Shown here: positions 30,219 to 40,719 of the stretch, piece after piece
Layout: the number at the start of each line of letters is the position of its first letter
Position numbering within the stretch: the first letter of the stretch is position 1
From: Cheiracanthium punctorium
Taxonomy: Eukaryota; Arthropoda; Arachnida; Araneae; Cheiracanthiidae
Reading direction: 5' to 3'
Length of the DNA stretch: 64,000 nt
Assembly: GCA_038373885.1 (NCBI GenBank)
Contig: JAWZYV010016554.1
Location: 1 to 64,000, forward strand
Position numbers and translations under genes: made by a program
Notes under the pieces: generated by a model
Database searches by the model: none
Seen by the model: the letters and a program-made list of their open reading frames with translations, nothing else
Told to the model about the DNA's origin: nothing

Positions 30219-30968
30219 CAGGGCCTGATTACTGAAAAGGCTCGGGAAGCCTGAGCTTCCCCTCAGAACTTGAAGGAGGTCCCGAAAATGACTGAAAAAC
30301 TGCGATAAAAATTCAAAATTTTGTTTTTAAATGATCTTTTAAGTTATTGTAAACATTTTTAATGAAGAGAAGGGGGACTTTTCAGAAGTCTTGATACTTC
30401 ATGTCGCAACATTTCTAAAGTGGTTGTTTGTGATGTCTTTGCCTGGGACATCTGCTGCAGTTGAGAGTTTTTTTTCTATTATGGGGAATATTTGGCCGGC
30501 AGAAAGGGGTAGACTTTTAATATGTAATGTTAAACATCTAAATGTCAAGATTAATTCTCAACTGTGATTTTTATGATGTCATAAAAAAAAAGAATTCCTG
30601 AAAAAAGTCACGTCTAATGAAAAATTGGCCTATATTAATAATGTTTCAGTAAGGTAATGTTTTTAGTTATTTGTTAATGTTTAAAATAATTTCAAAAATA
30701 CTGTAAAATCTCGTTATAATGAACTAAACTATTATGAAGATTAATGAATAAAATATTTTTATCAAAGGGAAATTTCAAATTAATGAATAAAATGCTTTTA
30801 TCAAAGGAAATCATTAGAGCTAATTAAATCAATGAAATTTCTTTTCCAGGAATATAATATTTTTATGAAAGAAAACCATTAAAACTTTATTTTTCCCAAG
30901 CAAACAGGGGATGGGGGGCCCGAAATGAGACTGAGCTTCCCCTCACTTCAGAGGTTAATCGGGCCCTG
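30219..30968 (+). mobile_element. Internally deleted hAT transposon, 750 bp
   Basis: Ends CAGGGCCtGATTA and TAATCgGGCCCTG; flanked by the perfect 8-bp duplication gttccaac (30211-30218 and 30969-30976). Inside is a remnant of its own transposase (30421-30567), so this looks like a deletion derivative of an autonomous hAT. A related terminus (cagggccggattaccc) occurs at 62009. Confidence 0.93.
30421..30567 (+). pseudogene. hAT transposase C-terminal dimerisation fragment
   Basis: In one frame the sequence reads WLFVMSLPGTSAAVESFFSI, then MGNIWPAERGRLL and VKHLNVKINSQL before a stop at 30565. This is the hAT dimerisation motif (LPxTSAxVERxFSxM...W...RxxL...hLxVKxN) found at the very end of hAT transposases. 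Nothing of the catalytic region precedes it within the 750-bp element. Confidence 0.85.
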
Positions 30969-31012
30969 GTTCCAACCGCATAAGGCTGGAACACCACTTA
31001 GAAGTTCCGAAG

Positions 31013-31890
31013 GGCCCAGGCCCAATTATGACCAACAGGGGCCCCGGGCATTGATGAATTTGGTGGCCCCCATCTATGAAATTTGTTTTCTTTTTCATAA
31101 AATTTTGACATAAAAAAGAATATTTCATAACAACATTTGAAATTTGGGCCCCTTTCGAACCGGGGGCCCTGGGCAGAGTCCCGATTTGCCAATGCGATAA
31201 TAAGGCTCTGCATTCGGGTCCTATCCCTTTCTTTTAATTATTACAATTTTTTTTAAATTTTGATGCCTTACATTATATTAAATGAACATATAAATCAGGA
31301 CTAAAACATATTCATTGCTTGTTTTACTATGTTCATAAGACAAAAAACTAAACTGAATTTACATGAAATGATATTTTATGGAATATTTGTAATTTTTTTA
31401 ATTAAAAGATTAAAACCAAAAAACAAAAAGGGCCGTGACCCAGTTGGCCCGTGCGTTAATCGGGCCCTTTTCTTTACCCCTCCCCACCCATCCTTCGTAG
31501 TCATTTTACAGAAGATAATTCTTCTTTTAAAATTGTCATCTTTCAGTGACTCCCATCCCCCCGTTGCCGGCAGTGACGTCTCCTCGCGGTTAATTTTAAC
31601 TTCGGGGGTAACTTTAAACTCGGGGCTTTGAAAAATGTAAGATCCCTGTGACCATCTTTGAAAGGAACAAAAAAGTTCAAGCAGTGTAGGGGTCGGTGCA
31701 GACGAAAACTGGGTCCGTTTTGCGGCCCTTTCACAACACAATCAATTGAAACGGCCCTTCATTCGCATTTTACCTTGTATTTTAATCTGTTTTATCAATT
31801 ATTTTAACCAAAAAAGTGACTTATTAAAAATTGGCATAAAAATTCACAAAAATGGTACCCTAGAAAAAATTTCTGGATCGGCCCCTGATG
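31013..31890. repeat. Nested GC-rich decayed repeats
   Basis: Repeated GGGCCC-type motifs (agggcccaggccc, caggggccccggg, gggggccctgggc, atcgggccctttt, atcggcccctg) punctuate AT-rich sequence. At least two old elements are probably nested here, the last ending at the terminus tggatcggcccctg (about 31874-31887). I could not pair ends or target duplications. Confidence 0.45.
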
Positions 31891-31923
31891 TTGTATATGT
31901 AAAGTGATGAGAAGGGGCATCAG

Positions 31924-31950
31924 GATTAACCTGTTCACTCCCATCGTTTG
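31924..31950 (+). mobile_element. Solo terminus of a piggyBac MITE
   Basis: gaTTAAcctgttcactcccat matches the TTAA plus left end of the MITE at 39290-39507. No right end was found nearby. Confidence 0.45.
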
Positions 31951-32130
31951 CAAAGATACTACGATGAAGATTTTATTCAGTGCCCAGCGTTATTCCTCAT
32001 CCTGCTGTCTTTGAATGCAGTCAGTTTGTATGTGAAGATCTGGTTTGAGAAAGAACACTGGCAAAGAATTAAAAAAAAAATACCGTTGTGTTTTTATAAC
32101 GATGAGAGCGAGCAAGTTCGACTGGGTTTT

Positions 32131-32155
32131 TGATCCGCTGGCCGGATCAAAAGCC
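32131..32155. repeat. Short inverted repeat ttttgatccg/cggatcaaaa
   Basis: Ten-base arms separated by ctggc. It lies at the start of a GC-rich patch. Function unknown; it may be an element terminus. Confidence 0.5.
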
Positions 32156-32869
32156 CGCCCCTTTCGCCCGCGGGCCGGAGGTTGCCCATATGTGTTTTAA
32201 AGTCTAATTTATGATGCACGTAATTTAGTTACCAGAATACTGCCTTTCATCTTAAGTGAAATAGCGGTAGGGTCGACCATTCTCAATTCCTTTTAATTTT
32301 TCTTTTCTCGGCACAATACAGTGCTTTGAACGCCTTATTTGTCTCAAGAAGCATATTTTACTGGCACATCGATGCCTGTTTCAATATTGCCACATTCAGG
32401 GGAAAGAAAGGAAAAAGCATTACGAGTTTCACAATCCAGTCATTTAAATTAGAGGATTTTCTTACGTTCTTTTTTTTTCTTTCTCACTTTCTTTTTTGAC
32501 TGGACTTGCACTGCAATAGAAAACGCCGAAAAAAATAGCAATTGTTTAAACTATTTTACATTTAAAAAAGAATATGTATATTAATCTCTAAGCACACGCA
32601 TCCCAGTCACATTTTTGCTTTGAAAAGAAAAAAAAAAAGAGATTTCTCAGAACAATTCTGACCTCCGCGTACCTTTCAGGGGAAGGTCAAGAAGGGGTGA
32701 TTGAAGATTGAAGGAATGTCCTTCCTTTCTTATCACCCCTAAATACTCCCACACGTGTACGTACTAGAGCAGCCTTTGTACGAAGGACGGGCGATAGATC
32801 GCCAAATAGGGCAATTAGTCAAAGAGTACAAGGGAGGAAGACCAGAAAGCGCGCACGAATACTTGACAA

Positions 32870-32945
32870 ACGGCGCAATAAGGCACTCGTACCTTTCCAC
32901 GCACTGTCAGGTTAAGTTGAACTGGAGTATAGTGAGGCAGAAACT
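32870..32945. repeat. Block shared (inverted) with 29.80-29.87 kb
   Basis: acctttccacgcactgtcag followed by gttaagttgaactggagtat matches the reverse complement of about 29809-29862, just upstream of the Harbinger first exon. It may mark a Harbinger-type terminus present at two sites, but no 3-bp target duplication could be assigned. Confidence 0.5.
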
Positions 32946-32965
32946 AAATCGGCAAATCCATTTTT

Positions 32966-33245
32966 TTTCAGTCGGCAAATTGCTGATCTTCACCCCCCCA
33001 AGATTTTCTTCTGGGATCGGGCCTGGTCGAAAAGAGTCGTAAAAAGTTGAAAAGAGTTGAAAGAGTAAGGGAAAATCTCTGGGAACGGCAAAGAGAAAAT
33101 AAGTTTTCCTTCCCTTCGCACTTAGAATGTATTTCCCCACAGTTGAGGGCTTGTGATTCGAATCAGTAGAGAGTGAGTGTAAAGACTGAGCCACTCAGTA
33201 CCAAGATTCGAATCACTGATTCGACTCATCAAATCATTGGCCATC
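32966..33245. mobile_element. Composite repeat G+F
   Basis: The first 50 bases (gtcggcaaattgc, cttcacccccccaagatttt, gggatcgggcctg) match the reverse complement of 46879-46950. The remainder, from gtcgaaaagagtcg to ggccatctctac, matches the family F repeat at 5820-6012, with a small internal insertion (agaatgtatttccccacagt). Confidence 0.65.
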
Positions 33246-33282
33246 TCTACTCCGTATGACTTGCGGCTAGCCCGTGAGCTAC

Positions 33283-35865
33283 TCCTCCGAAAAGTAAACA
33301 GAGCGAGAGCACTGCGCATTTAGTTATGCGCATCTTACTCCTCTCCCACGCGGAGGAGGAATGTGCAAGATTCTCTGTCCGCGTCATTTCGCTTTCGGGT
33401 GCGGAAGGAGGCTTTTCTTAATACGTTCGTTTTTTAAACCAGTTTTTAACCATGTTAAAATTTTATGTTAAAATTTAACATATTATTCATATGCACATGA
33501 GTTTAACTTGAGAAGATTTATATAATTGAAGATTTGAATGAGTAGTGTTTGATTGCAATTGTACGGAACTGACTAAAAGATTTAGACGTATTAACAGAGA
33601 AATAATAATTCGAATATTATAGCAGTTAAAATTTCTCTAAACTTAAGTGTAAAAAAAGTTCAAAGCTTAGTATTTTTAAATTGATTAAGATCTTACTAGC
33701 TCTTCGATGCACAAAACGTTGTTTTATCCGCAACGTAAAATTTACATTTACAAAGCAACTAATGCCATTGAAAATGAAAACACTCTTATTTTTATTTTAC
33801 TAATTACCAATACATTTGTAAAGTGGGTGAATAGCAATTGGTAGTAAAATTATACTAGCATGTGATAGCTTAGAAAAAAGTTTGAATGAGTGGTATGTGT
33901 TTCATACCACAATGCTCTAATGCAGCGTTTCTCAACCTGTGGGGCGCGACCCCTAAGGAGGGCGCATTGCGTTTGCGGGGGGGGGGGCGAGAAAAACCAA
34001 AGAGCAAGTAGTGATGCTTGTTTTTAAAAAAATCACCTTATTTATTCTCATTTATACTCAAAAATGAATCACGGAAAAAAGCGCACAATATTGAATGGGT
34101 TTGTATTTTTAGAAAATAAGAGGGGGTGAGGGGTGAATTTAAAAAAAAATATGTGAAAGAAGTGGGCGTCCAAAAGGGCGTAAACAGAGGTATATCAGTG
34201 TATTTTGTATTTATCTCTATTGAAAATTGCCATTCAGACAACTTTCCAAGAACAGTGGCTTGATTTGTAAGTATACATTATGCAGAGTAGCCCATGGCCG
34301 TTCGAAACGTCTCATTGCCCTTTTCCGTTTTATGATATTTTTTTATATTGTCAATTTTTTATTAGTTTTATACTAAATTGTTCATAATCTGAATGACCTT
34401 CTTCCCCCTCCCAATAGTTCAATTTGTATTCTTAGGACAAAGTCCAAAACTAGACATTCAGTAACAAATTATAGCAGTTTCGAAAATTTTAAATACCATC
34501 TCTCACCTAACAGCAACCCTAAAAAAAAGAATCTAAGACTCCACAGATTTAACATGCACGTTCACTGTAATATGTTATCACATTCAGTCTGATTTGTAAT
34601 CAGCTATGGCTTGTTATTACTGGTTTTCTTTTTATAAATGCAAGAATTTATTCTGATTCATGGTAATTTATCTTGTTAACTCTGTGGTTTTAAATAATAA
34701 TTCTTAGAATAAATGATTTATAGGTATATATATTTACATATAAATATTTTTATTTTTGAAAGTATTTAATTTAAATATTAGTTCTTTTATTTTAGACATG
34801 CTTTTTTTCAGAATTAAATTATGGTATTAATAAGTCAATTTAAAAAAAAAAAAAACTTTTTGTATCAAATGTTAGTATAAGTGTAATGTTTTTAAACAAA
34901 TTTTCATTTACAAATGCTAAAAAAACCCTTTTTAAAGGAAACTGGCTAAAAATTATTTAAAACTCATTTCTTAAAATGTAAAATATTTGCTATGCATAAC
35001 TGTAATTAAAATTAATTTTTAATTAGTTTTGTTGAAATAGTTTTAATAATTATATTTTCACCATTATTAGTATTGCAAATCTTATTCCCCTTCACCAACT
35101 TTGATTAAATATGCGCACCTGAAAAAAAAAAAAACGCATGATTTGAATGGGTTTATTTTTTGAGTTGAGCGGGGGGGGGGGGGGGGGGGGGGCGTGAAAT
35201 GAAAAAATGTGAGAAACAAGAGCGCACTTTCGGATGCCCACTCCTTTCTTACATTTTTTATTTCAAGCGCCCCCTCCCACACACACGCACATACACACAC
35301 ACATTCATCCGAAAAAATAAACCCCTTCAATAGTGTGCGTTTTTTTCCGGTGCGCTTTTTTCCGCACACCCTCAAAAACATACCTATTTTCGCTTAAAAT
35401 GTTCATCTAAACTTTACTGATAACATTATTTTGTAGAAAATTCGACTAAATGTTCATTGTTAAAAATTAAAAAACTGAATGTATGCTGAAAAATGTGAGG
35501 GGGGGGGCGCGACGTTAAAAAGGTTGAGAACCGCTGCTCTAATGAGTTTGCTCTAAAAAAATCTAAATATTTTCTTCAAGCAGCGTACTTGTTTTTATAA
35601 CTAACTTTTTTTTGTATTTAGAAGCCGGCACATGTTATTGGTTTAACGTCTGGCACAAATAAAAATGTGCATTTTTTAATTACTAATTAATGGTTAAAAA
35701 CTGGTTTAAAAAACGCCTCCCTCCGCACCCGAAAGCGAAAGTAAATACAAAATAAATGTAAGAGAAATGACGCGGACAGAAAATCTTGCACATTCCTCCT
35801 CTGCTTGGAAGAGGAGTAAAGATGCGCAGAACTGAATGCGCAATGCTCTCGCTCTGTTTACTCTT
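33283..35865. mobile_element. Element with about 180-bp inverted ends
   Basis: The left end (agtaaacagagcgagagc, then gaggaggaatgtgcaagatt, cgctttcgggtgcggaagga and aaaccagtttttaaccat) recurs as its reverse complement at 35690-35865. The interior is AT-rich without coding capacity and is interrupted by the hAT at 33923-35536. The element's own length is therefore about 1 kb. Outer target duplications are not clear. Confidence 0.75.
33923..35536 (+). mobile_element. Non-autonomous hAT, 1614 bp, perfect 8-bp duplication
   Basis: Ends CAGCGtTTCTCAACC and GGTTGAGAACcGCTG, a classic hAT terminus; flanked by ctctaatg at 33915-33922 and 35537-35544. Just inside each end is a G-rich block (gggcgcgacccc, ggggggcgcgac). 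No transposase frame is present. Internally, 34080-34180 and 35130-35240 share a motif (gcgcac...ttgaatgggttt). Around 35105-35360 there is a further inverted arrangement with a G run (35171-35192) and a CACA-rich stretch. Confidence 0.93.
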
Positions 35866-36329
35866 CCATGGCTGACTGGGATCTTCCCTTCCCCGGCTAT
35901 CCAGACGAAACCGAGAACAATAGGAAACCCCGTATAACCGGTAGTTCGCATTCCTTCCGCCGTGGCGTAGTTATATGTCCTAAACAGAGCGATTTAAAGG
36001 GCCAGTCCATATGATTAAAAGCGCATTAAAACTGCCAAAAATGCTTGATTAAATTTTTTTTTTGTTTTGTTTTGTTTAAACAGAATGTATCTTTATCTAT
36101 AAATATTTTGAAACGTTTCTTCATCCATGCACATATTGAAAAAAAATTTAAGAAATTGTTAGTTGGTTAATGCTTTTAGGAGCTTCTTCGACATGTAATA
36201 AATTAATAATAAATAAATATATTAATTTATGTTTTATTCAAATCTTCAGAAGACTGTAATACTTTTTAAAGACTTGTTTTACGGAACTCCTACATATTTT
36301 AATATATTAATACAGCATTCTCCCTATAC

Positions 36330-36735
36330 GTAAAACACACTCAAAATACTGGGGTTAAACGATAAAATAAATAAAAACTTTGTGAACAAAACACACATAA
36401 AATGTAACTTATAATAGTTACGATCGTTTCGACCAAAAAATTCTTTCGGTCTGCATCAGAAAAAGTCCGAGACGCAGGGGCGTAGCCAGAGGTGGGCTGC
36501 CCCCCCCGCCCCGAAATGGGACAATTTACTTAGCTTACAATTTGATATTTAGCTTACAATTGAACTTTAGCTTTAAATTTGATACCCAGCCCACCCCGAA
36601 ATGAAATCCTGGCTACGCCACTGCGCGAGACGAAGGTCTTTCTCTGATGAAGATTGAAAGAATTTTTGGTCGAAACAATCGTAACGAAGTTACATTTTAT
36701 GTGTGTTTTTTTCACAAAGTTTTTATTTTGCAATA
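36330..36735. mobile_element. Foldback element (family H) carrying a nested MITE
   Basis: Left arm (aaaactttgtgaacaaaaca, aaaatgtaac, gttacgatcgtttcgacc, aaaaattctttcggt) and right arm (aagaatttttggtcgaaa, caatcgtaacgaagttacat, acaaagtttttatttt) are reverse complements. Family B MITE 36475-36624 sits in the loop. A tighter copy of the same family is at 47388-47550. Confidence 0.8.
36475..36624 (+). mobile_element. G/C-tract MITE family B, about 150 bp
   Basis: Ends caggggcgtagccagagg and ctggctacgccactg; the flanks ccgagacg (36467-36474) and gcgagacg (36625-36632) match at 7 of 8. The C-tract is at about 36501-36507. Confidence 0.85.
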
Positions 36736-36754
36736 CGTATACGTATGTTCGTGT

Positions 36755-36921
36755 CAGTGACGTAGCCATGGGGGGCATAGGGGGTCACCACCCTCCGATG
36801 AGAAATTTTTTGCCATACAAAATGCATATGCTTCGCTCCCTTATCACACACACTTATACACAAATGTGAGTTGCAGTAGTCGTAACCCCCCCCCCAAGAA
36901 AAAATTCTCGCTACGCCACTG
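36755..36921 (+). mobile_element. G/C-tract MITE family A, 167 bp
   Basis: Ends cagtgacgtagccatgg and ctcgctacgccactg; flanks gttcgtgt (36747-36754) and gttcgtat (36922-36929), 7 of 8. G- and C-tracts just inside the ends. Confidence 0.9.
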
Positions 36922-37124
36922 GTTCGTATTATTAGGTTTTGGTTTAGTATACCCATGGCAAGGATAAATTTTAATCTTTTTGTGCTTTAACGAATTATTC
37001 TAATAATCAAAATAGGCGCCAGCAGGGGATCCAGGGGGAGGTGCACGTGCCCCCTGTCAGGGAGCCAGTGACCCTCCCCTTTCGGGGACTCCTTATTCAT
37101 TCGTCGGAGAATTTTTAAGATAAG

Positions 37125-37215
37125 AAATAATGTGAGTTGCAGTAGTCGTACCCCCCCCCTCCATGAAAAAATTCTGGCTATGCCACTGGTTCGTATTAAT
37201 AGGTTTTGGTTTATT
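37125..37215 (+). mobile_element. Family A MITE fragment with duplicated flank
   Basis: gtgagttgcagtagtcgta through tctggctatgccactg, and then the flank gttcgtatta and aggttttggttta, repeat the right end and right flank of the copy at 36755-36921. The MITE end and its neighbour DNA were therefore duplicated together, not inserted twice. Confidence 0.75.
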
Positions 37216-37564
37216 TATTGAGGTTGGGACGCCCGACCAGGGTAGAAAATTTCTAGAGGCGGTATAACGCCTATGGTTAACTTATTTTAAAAAGATTAAA
37301 ATATCATGGAGTTTTGGGCGGTTTTCTCCAGATGAAACATGAATATGCCTTAGAACCCCCTTAAAAAGTCCTCCGACCAAGCCCTCCACCCTTCTGCTTA
37401 GGTGTATTATTAAAAAAAGAGGAAAATTCTCTATGCAAATTATTCATGAGTTAAGTTAAATTGTTTAAAATTACTCTAACAGATTAAAATAATAATAAAT
37501 AAAAATATGAAATTTTTCTGGAGGATGGGTTCAGTTATCTAAACAAATTATACTGCAACAAATA

Positions 37565-37847
37565 AATAAGTAAGTAAATAAGACACTGAACATGGTAGAT
37601 GGTGGAAGCGTTACGGTCCCCCGTTCGGGCCTAGCGCGCGGCTGTCGATCTAACGGTCTGTAGTTTTGTTCGGTTTCCTATAGATAGAATTTGAATACAC
37701 GTTATTCCTACGGGATGTTCGCAGTGGCGTAGCGTAGATGGGGCGGTTGGGGCGCTAGTCCCGTGCAGAAAAATTTTGCGGGCGGGAAAACACCTATCGT
37801 TGACTTATTTATTTTAAAAAGATTAAAATGACATTTTTTAATATTTC

Positions 37848-37912
<65 letters not shown>

Positions 37913-38150
37913 GTAAGTAAATAAGACACTAAACATGGTAGATGGTGGAAGCGTTACGGTCCCACGTTCGGGTCTACCGCGCGGCTGTCGATCTAACGGT
38001 CTGCAGTTTTGTTCGGTTTCCTACAGATAGAATTTGAATACACGTTATTCATACGGGATCTTCGCAGTGGCGTAGCGTAGGTGGGGCGGTTGGGGCGCTC
38101 GCCCCGTGCAGAAAATTTTTGCGGGCGGTAAACCCCTATCGTTGACTTAC
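37565..38150. repeat. Tandem duplication, period 343 bp
   Basis: The block from aataagtaagtaaataagac through catggtagatggtggaagcg, gctgtcgatctaacggtctg, cagtggcgtagcgtag and gcgggcgg starts at 37565 and again at 37908. Part of it also recurs inverted at 38350-38530. An AT microsatellite separates the two copies. The cgttacggtccc...gttcggg portion has a vaguely tRNA-like look, but I could not fit A and B boxes. Confidence 0.85.
37851..37902. repeat. (AT)n microsatellite
   Basis: About 26 AT units, at the junction of the two 343-bp copies. Confidence 0.95.
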
Positions 38151-38349
38151 TTATACCATTAGAAAGCCATTGCTACATCCGTAGTAATAATGTTAAACGC
38201 AAATCATCAAAGAATTGACGAAATAAAAGTGCTGCATTGGAAACATTTATTACGTAATTTCAATAACAAAGAATTATTTAAAAAAAAAATTACAAAGGTT
38301 TCATTTAAACTTGAAATGAAAACATGAATTCATTTTGCTTATTGGTAAC

Positions 38350-38530
38350 ACTTTCACCATCTACTATGTTCAGTGTCTTGTTTACTTACTTATTTATTTG
38401 TTTATATACATTATATATATATATATATAAAGATTAAAAAATGTCATTTTAATCTTTTTAAAATAAATAAGTCAACGATAGGGGTTTTGCCGCCCGCAAA
38501 AATTTTCTGCACGGGGCGAGCGCCCTATCC
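38350..38530 (-). repeat. Inverted partial copy of the 37.6-38.1 kb block
   Basis: caccatctactatgttcagt, cttgtttacttacttatttat, a short AT run, then ttttaatctttttaaaataa and gcccgcaaaaattttctgca are reverse complements of the preceding block. The total structure is therefore two direct plus one inverted copy. Confidence 0.8.
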
Positions 38531-38559
38531 GCCCCTTTCAAGTAATGCTCCAAACAAAT

Positions 38560-38692
38560 TATGGGAAGCAACAAGCCATCACGCCCTGAAAGATCTCGGC
38601 GATTTACGTTAACAGCTTTAAAGCACTGCGGTACAGCTGAGCTATCAGCCTTCCCCTCCCGGATAACAACAACAACAACAAAAAAAAATACA
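38560..38692 (+). mobile_element. Possible retroposon 3' end with (AAC)n tail
   Basis: GC-balanced sequence ends ctcccggataacaacaacaa and then A-rich. The (AAC)n tail matches that of the SINE-like element at 51794-52181 (there inverted). The body does not align obviously with it. The reverse complement contains tagctcagctgtacc, which resembles a tRNA A box, but on the wrong strand for the tail. Confidence 0.35.
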
Positions 38693-39289
38693 ACTTGATT
38701 ACATAATTCAAATTTACATTTTATTTAAATCGGATTTGCATGTAATATTTTAACTCATTAAATTAAATATTAACCTTTTAAAAATACTAACACTTTATAC
38801 AAAAACGTTTACTTTATCAATATTACTGAATGTACTTACATTATTTATTAACCAGTTTTAAGTTAATTCTCCTACGTTTCAACGCTGCCCACTTGATTAC
38901 TGTGTCATCTAAGTTAATTTTATCTACAATGTCTTTTTCGGAGTGCAGAAGCAACAGGTCATCTAAACGACTGTCTTTCATAGTTGACCTCAAGTAAGTT
39001 TTTAATTCGTTTTAAATTTGCTGAATGACCTTTCATTAGATGCAACTGTTACTGGTGCTCTTAGGCTAAACGGCAAATCGATTAGCCAAAGGTAGAATGC
39101 CTTTTAATTCTTCGGCTTTATGCATTATTTTAAGTGTAGAGTCTATACCTTGGCATCTATCTGCGAAGATTTCTAATTCAGCTTGCCAGTTAAGCCATAC
39201 CGAGAGAGCACTGATTATATATATTAAAAAAAAAAACCTTTCTAACACTGTCTTATTTGCGCATATACCATTGCATTACAATTAGTTAA

Positions 39290-39507
39290 CCTGTTCATAC
39301 CCGAAGGCAGAGATTTGTTCCTCCTGTGTCCATCGTTGCTTCCTGGCTTGGGTCGCTGAATGCTGCTGCTATGGCCACAGCCATGCACAAGTGCATGTCT
39401 GGGCCACAGAAGAGCATTCAAAACCTATTCTGGGAAGTAACGATGGACACAGGAGGGGGGGGGGAATTTCTGCCATCGCGATTTTAGCAACATCGGAAGT
39501 GAACAGG
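39290..39507 (+). mobile_element. piggyBac-type MITE, 218 bp, TTAA target
   Basis: Starts CCTGTTCAtaCCCG and ends TGAACAGG, with TTAA at 39286-39289 and 39508-39511. Near each end an inverted block (cctcctgtgtccatcgttgc and its reverse complement) extends the hairpin. The sister copy is at 48482-48715 at the orthologous position of the duplicated segment, so this insertion predates the duplication. Confidence 0.9.
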
Positions 39508-39733
39508 TTAAAGCCAACAAGACACAAAAATATTTACTGCTTATAATGCCTAATCTATGAGCGTTATTTTGTTATCCTTGTATAGCTATCAAGAAGACGG
39601 ACAGCATGCTCTCATAAACCTCAATAATAAATATCAATTTGTTTTTGCTTGACATGAAGGAACGGGAATTCTTTTGTGTGCTCCGGTAAAAGAACTATAA
39701 ATAGTACATAGACCCTTTTTAATAGGGTCCATA

Positions 39734-40019
39734 CAACGGCGGATAAAGAATTCTTATTATTATTTTATTAATATAATTAATTAATTATTTTTTTTTTGTG
39801 TGTGTGTGTGTGGGGGGGGGGTAGGTGTTGAGGCTAAGTTTTAAAAAGTTTATTTCACTCAAACAAAATGTACCATAAAGCACAATTTTAGTCTATAGCC
39901 AATATTAAAATTTTGGGAGGGGGCTAAGTTATAAAATAGTGATTTTTTACGTATTTAACGAGTGTAATAAATTAAAATGTTACTCTTTTGGGGCGGCTGA
40001 AACCCAGGATCGGCTACTG
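39734..40019 (-). mobile_element. G/C-tract MITE family C, diverged, inverted
   Basis: The interior (gaggctaagtttt, gtaccataaagcacaatttt, ggagggggctaag) is the reverse complement of family C copies. The flanks ggtccata and ggtacatg match at 6 of 8. In segmental copy B the same point reads gggtacatgctatgg without an insertion. Confidence 0.7.
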
Positions 40020-40719
40020 GGTACATGGTATTGTACATAGTACTATACTATATATAGTACATAGTTCTATAATACATAATATGCGATCGATGAATCACTG
40101 GCGTAGCCAGGATTTTGTTTCGGGAGGGGCACAGAGAGTTTTGTCCAACCAATTAATATTTTAATTATTAATTGTAATTAGAACTATTTTAATTATTAAT
40201 TAATCTTAAATTTAAAAAAATTATGATTATTAATTAATAATTATTAATTATAATTAGAAATAATATTCTAAGTACTAATTATAACTAATAATAAGATTCT
40301 AATTGCTAATTCTAATTATAATATTACTTAATTAGTAATTTCACAAAAAATATCCTTATAAATGTATGTTTAAAGATGCTATTCAGTATTAATTTCGCGA
40401 GTTAATTAATAATTCTTCAATATAATTATCTCTGTAGATAGATGCTTATGTACCGGTTGTCTAGCAATTATCTCAACCAGATAAGATTTTATTTTAAATC
40501 CAGACCCGTATCTGCTACTACAATAAGTCTTATTCTACAATAAATATATCTAAAGGAAGATACTGAAAAGAAAACTAAATAAGTGATTTTTAATTCTCAA
40601 TAAAAGACCGTACTAAAAAATATTTCTATGTAAAATTTTATTGTTATAAACCAGGAAATATATCAATCTATCCCGGATTTTCAATCAGCTCATTTGCAGC
40701 TGCATATAACTAATACATA

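Larger units (their letters stand above)
30176..31012 (+). pseudogene. Possible host exon split by a hAT element
   Basis: An ATG in good context (aataATGG) at 30176 opens a frame that runs into a hAT insertion at 30219. Removing the element and one copy of its duplication restores a frame MATAPVSDDYITFQ + PHKAGTPLRSSE up to about 31012, where GC-rich repeat sequence begins. The upstream 50 bases are pyrimidine-rich. I do not recognise the peptide. It may be the first coding exon of a gene, or chance. It is too short to be certain. Confidence 0.3.

Noticed and set aside
37580..37680. tRNA-derived SINE head
   Set aside because: gttcggg resembles part of a B box, but spacing and A box do not fit on either strand.
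38590..38660. tRNA-like sequence
   Set aside because: The reverse complement has an A-box-like tagctcagctgtacc but no cloverleaf or B box could be drawn, and the tail is on the other strand.
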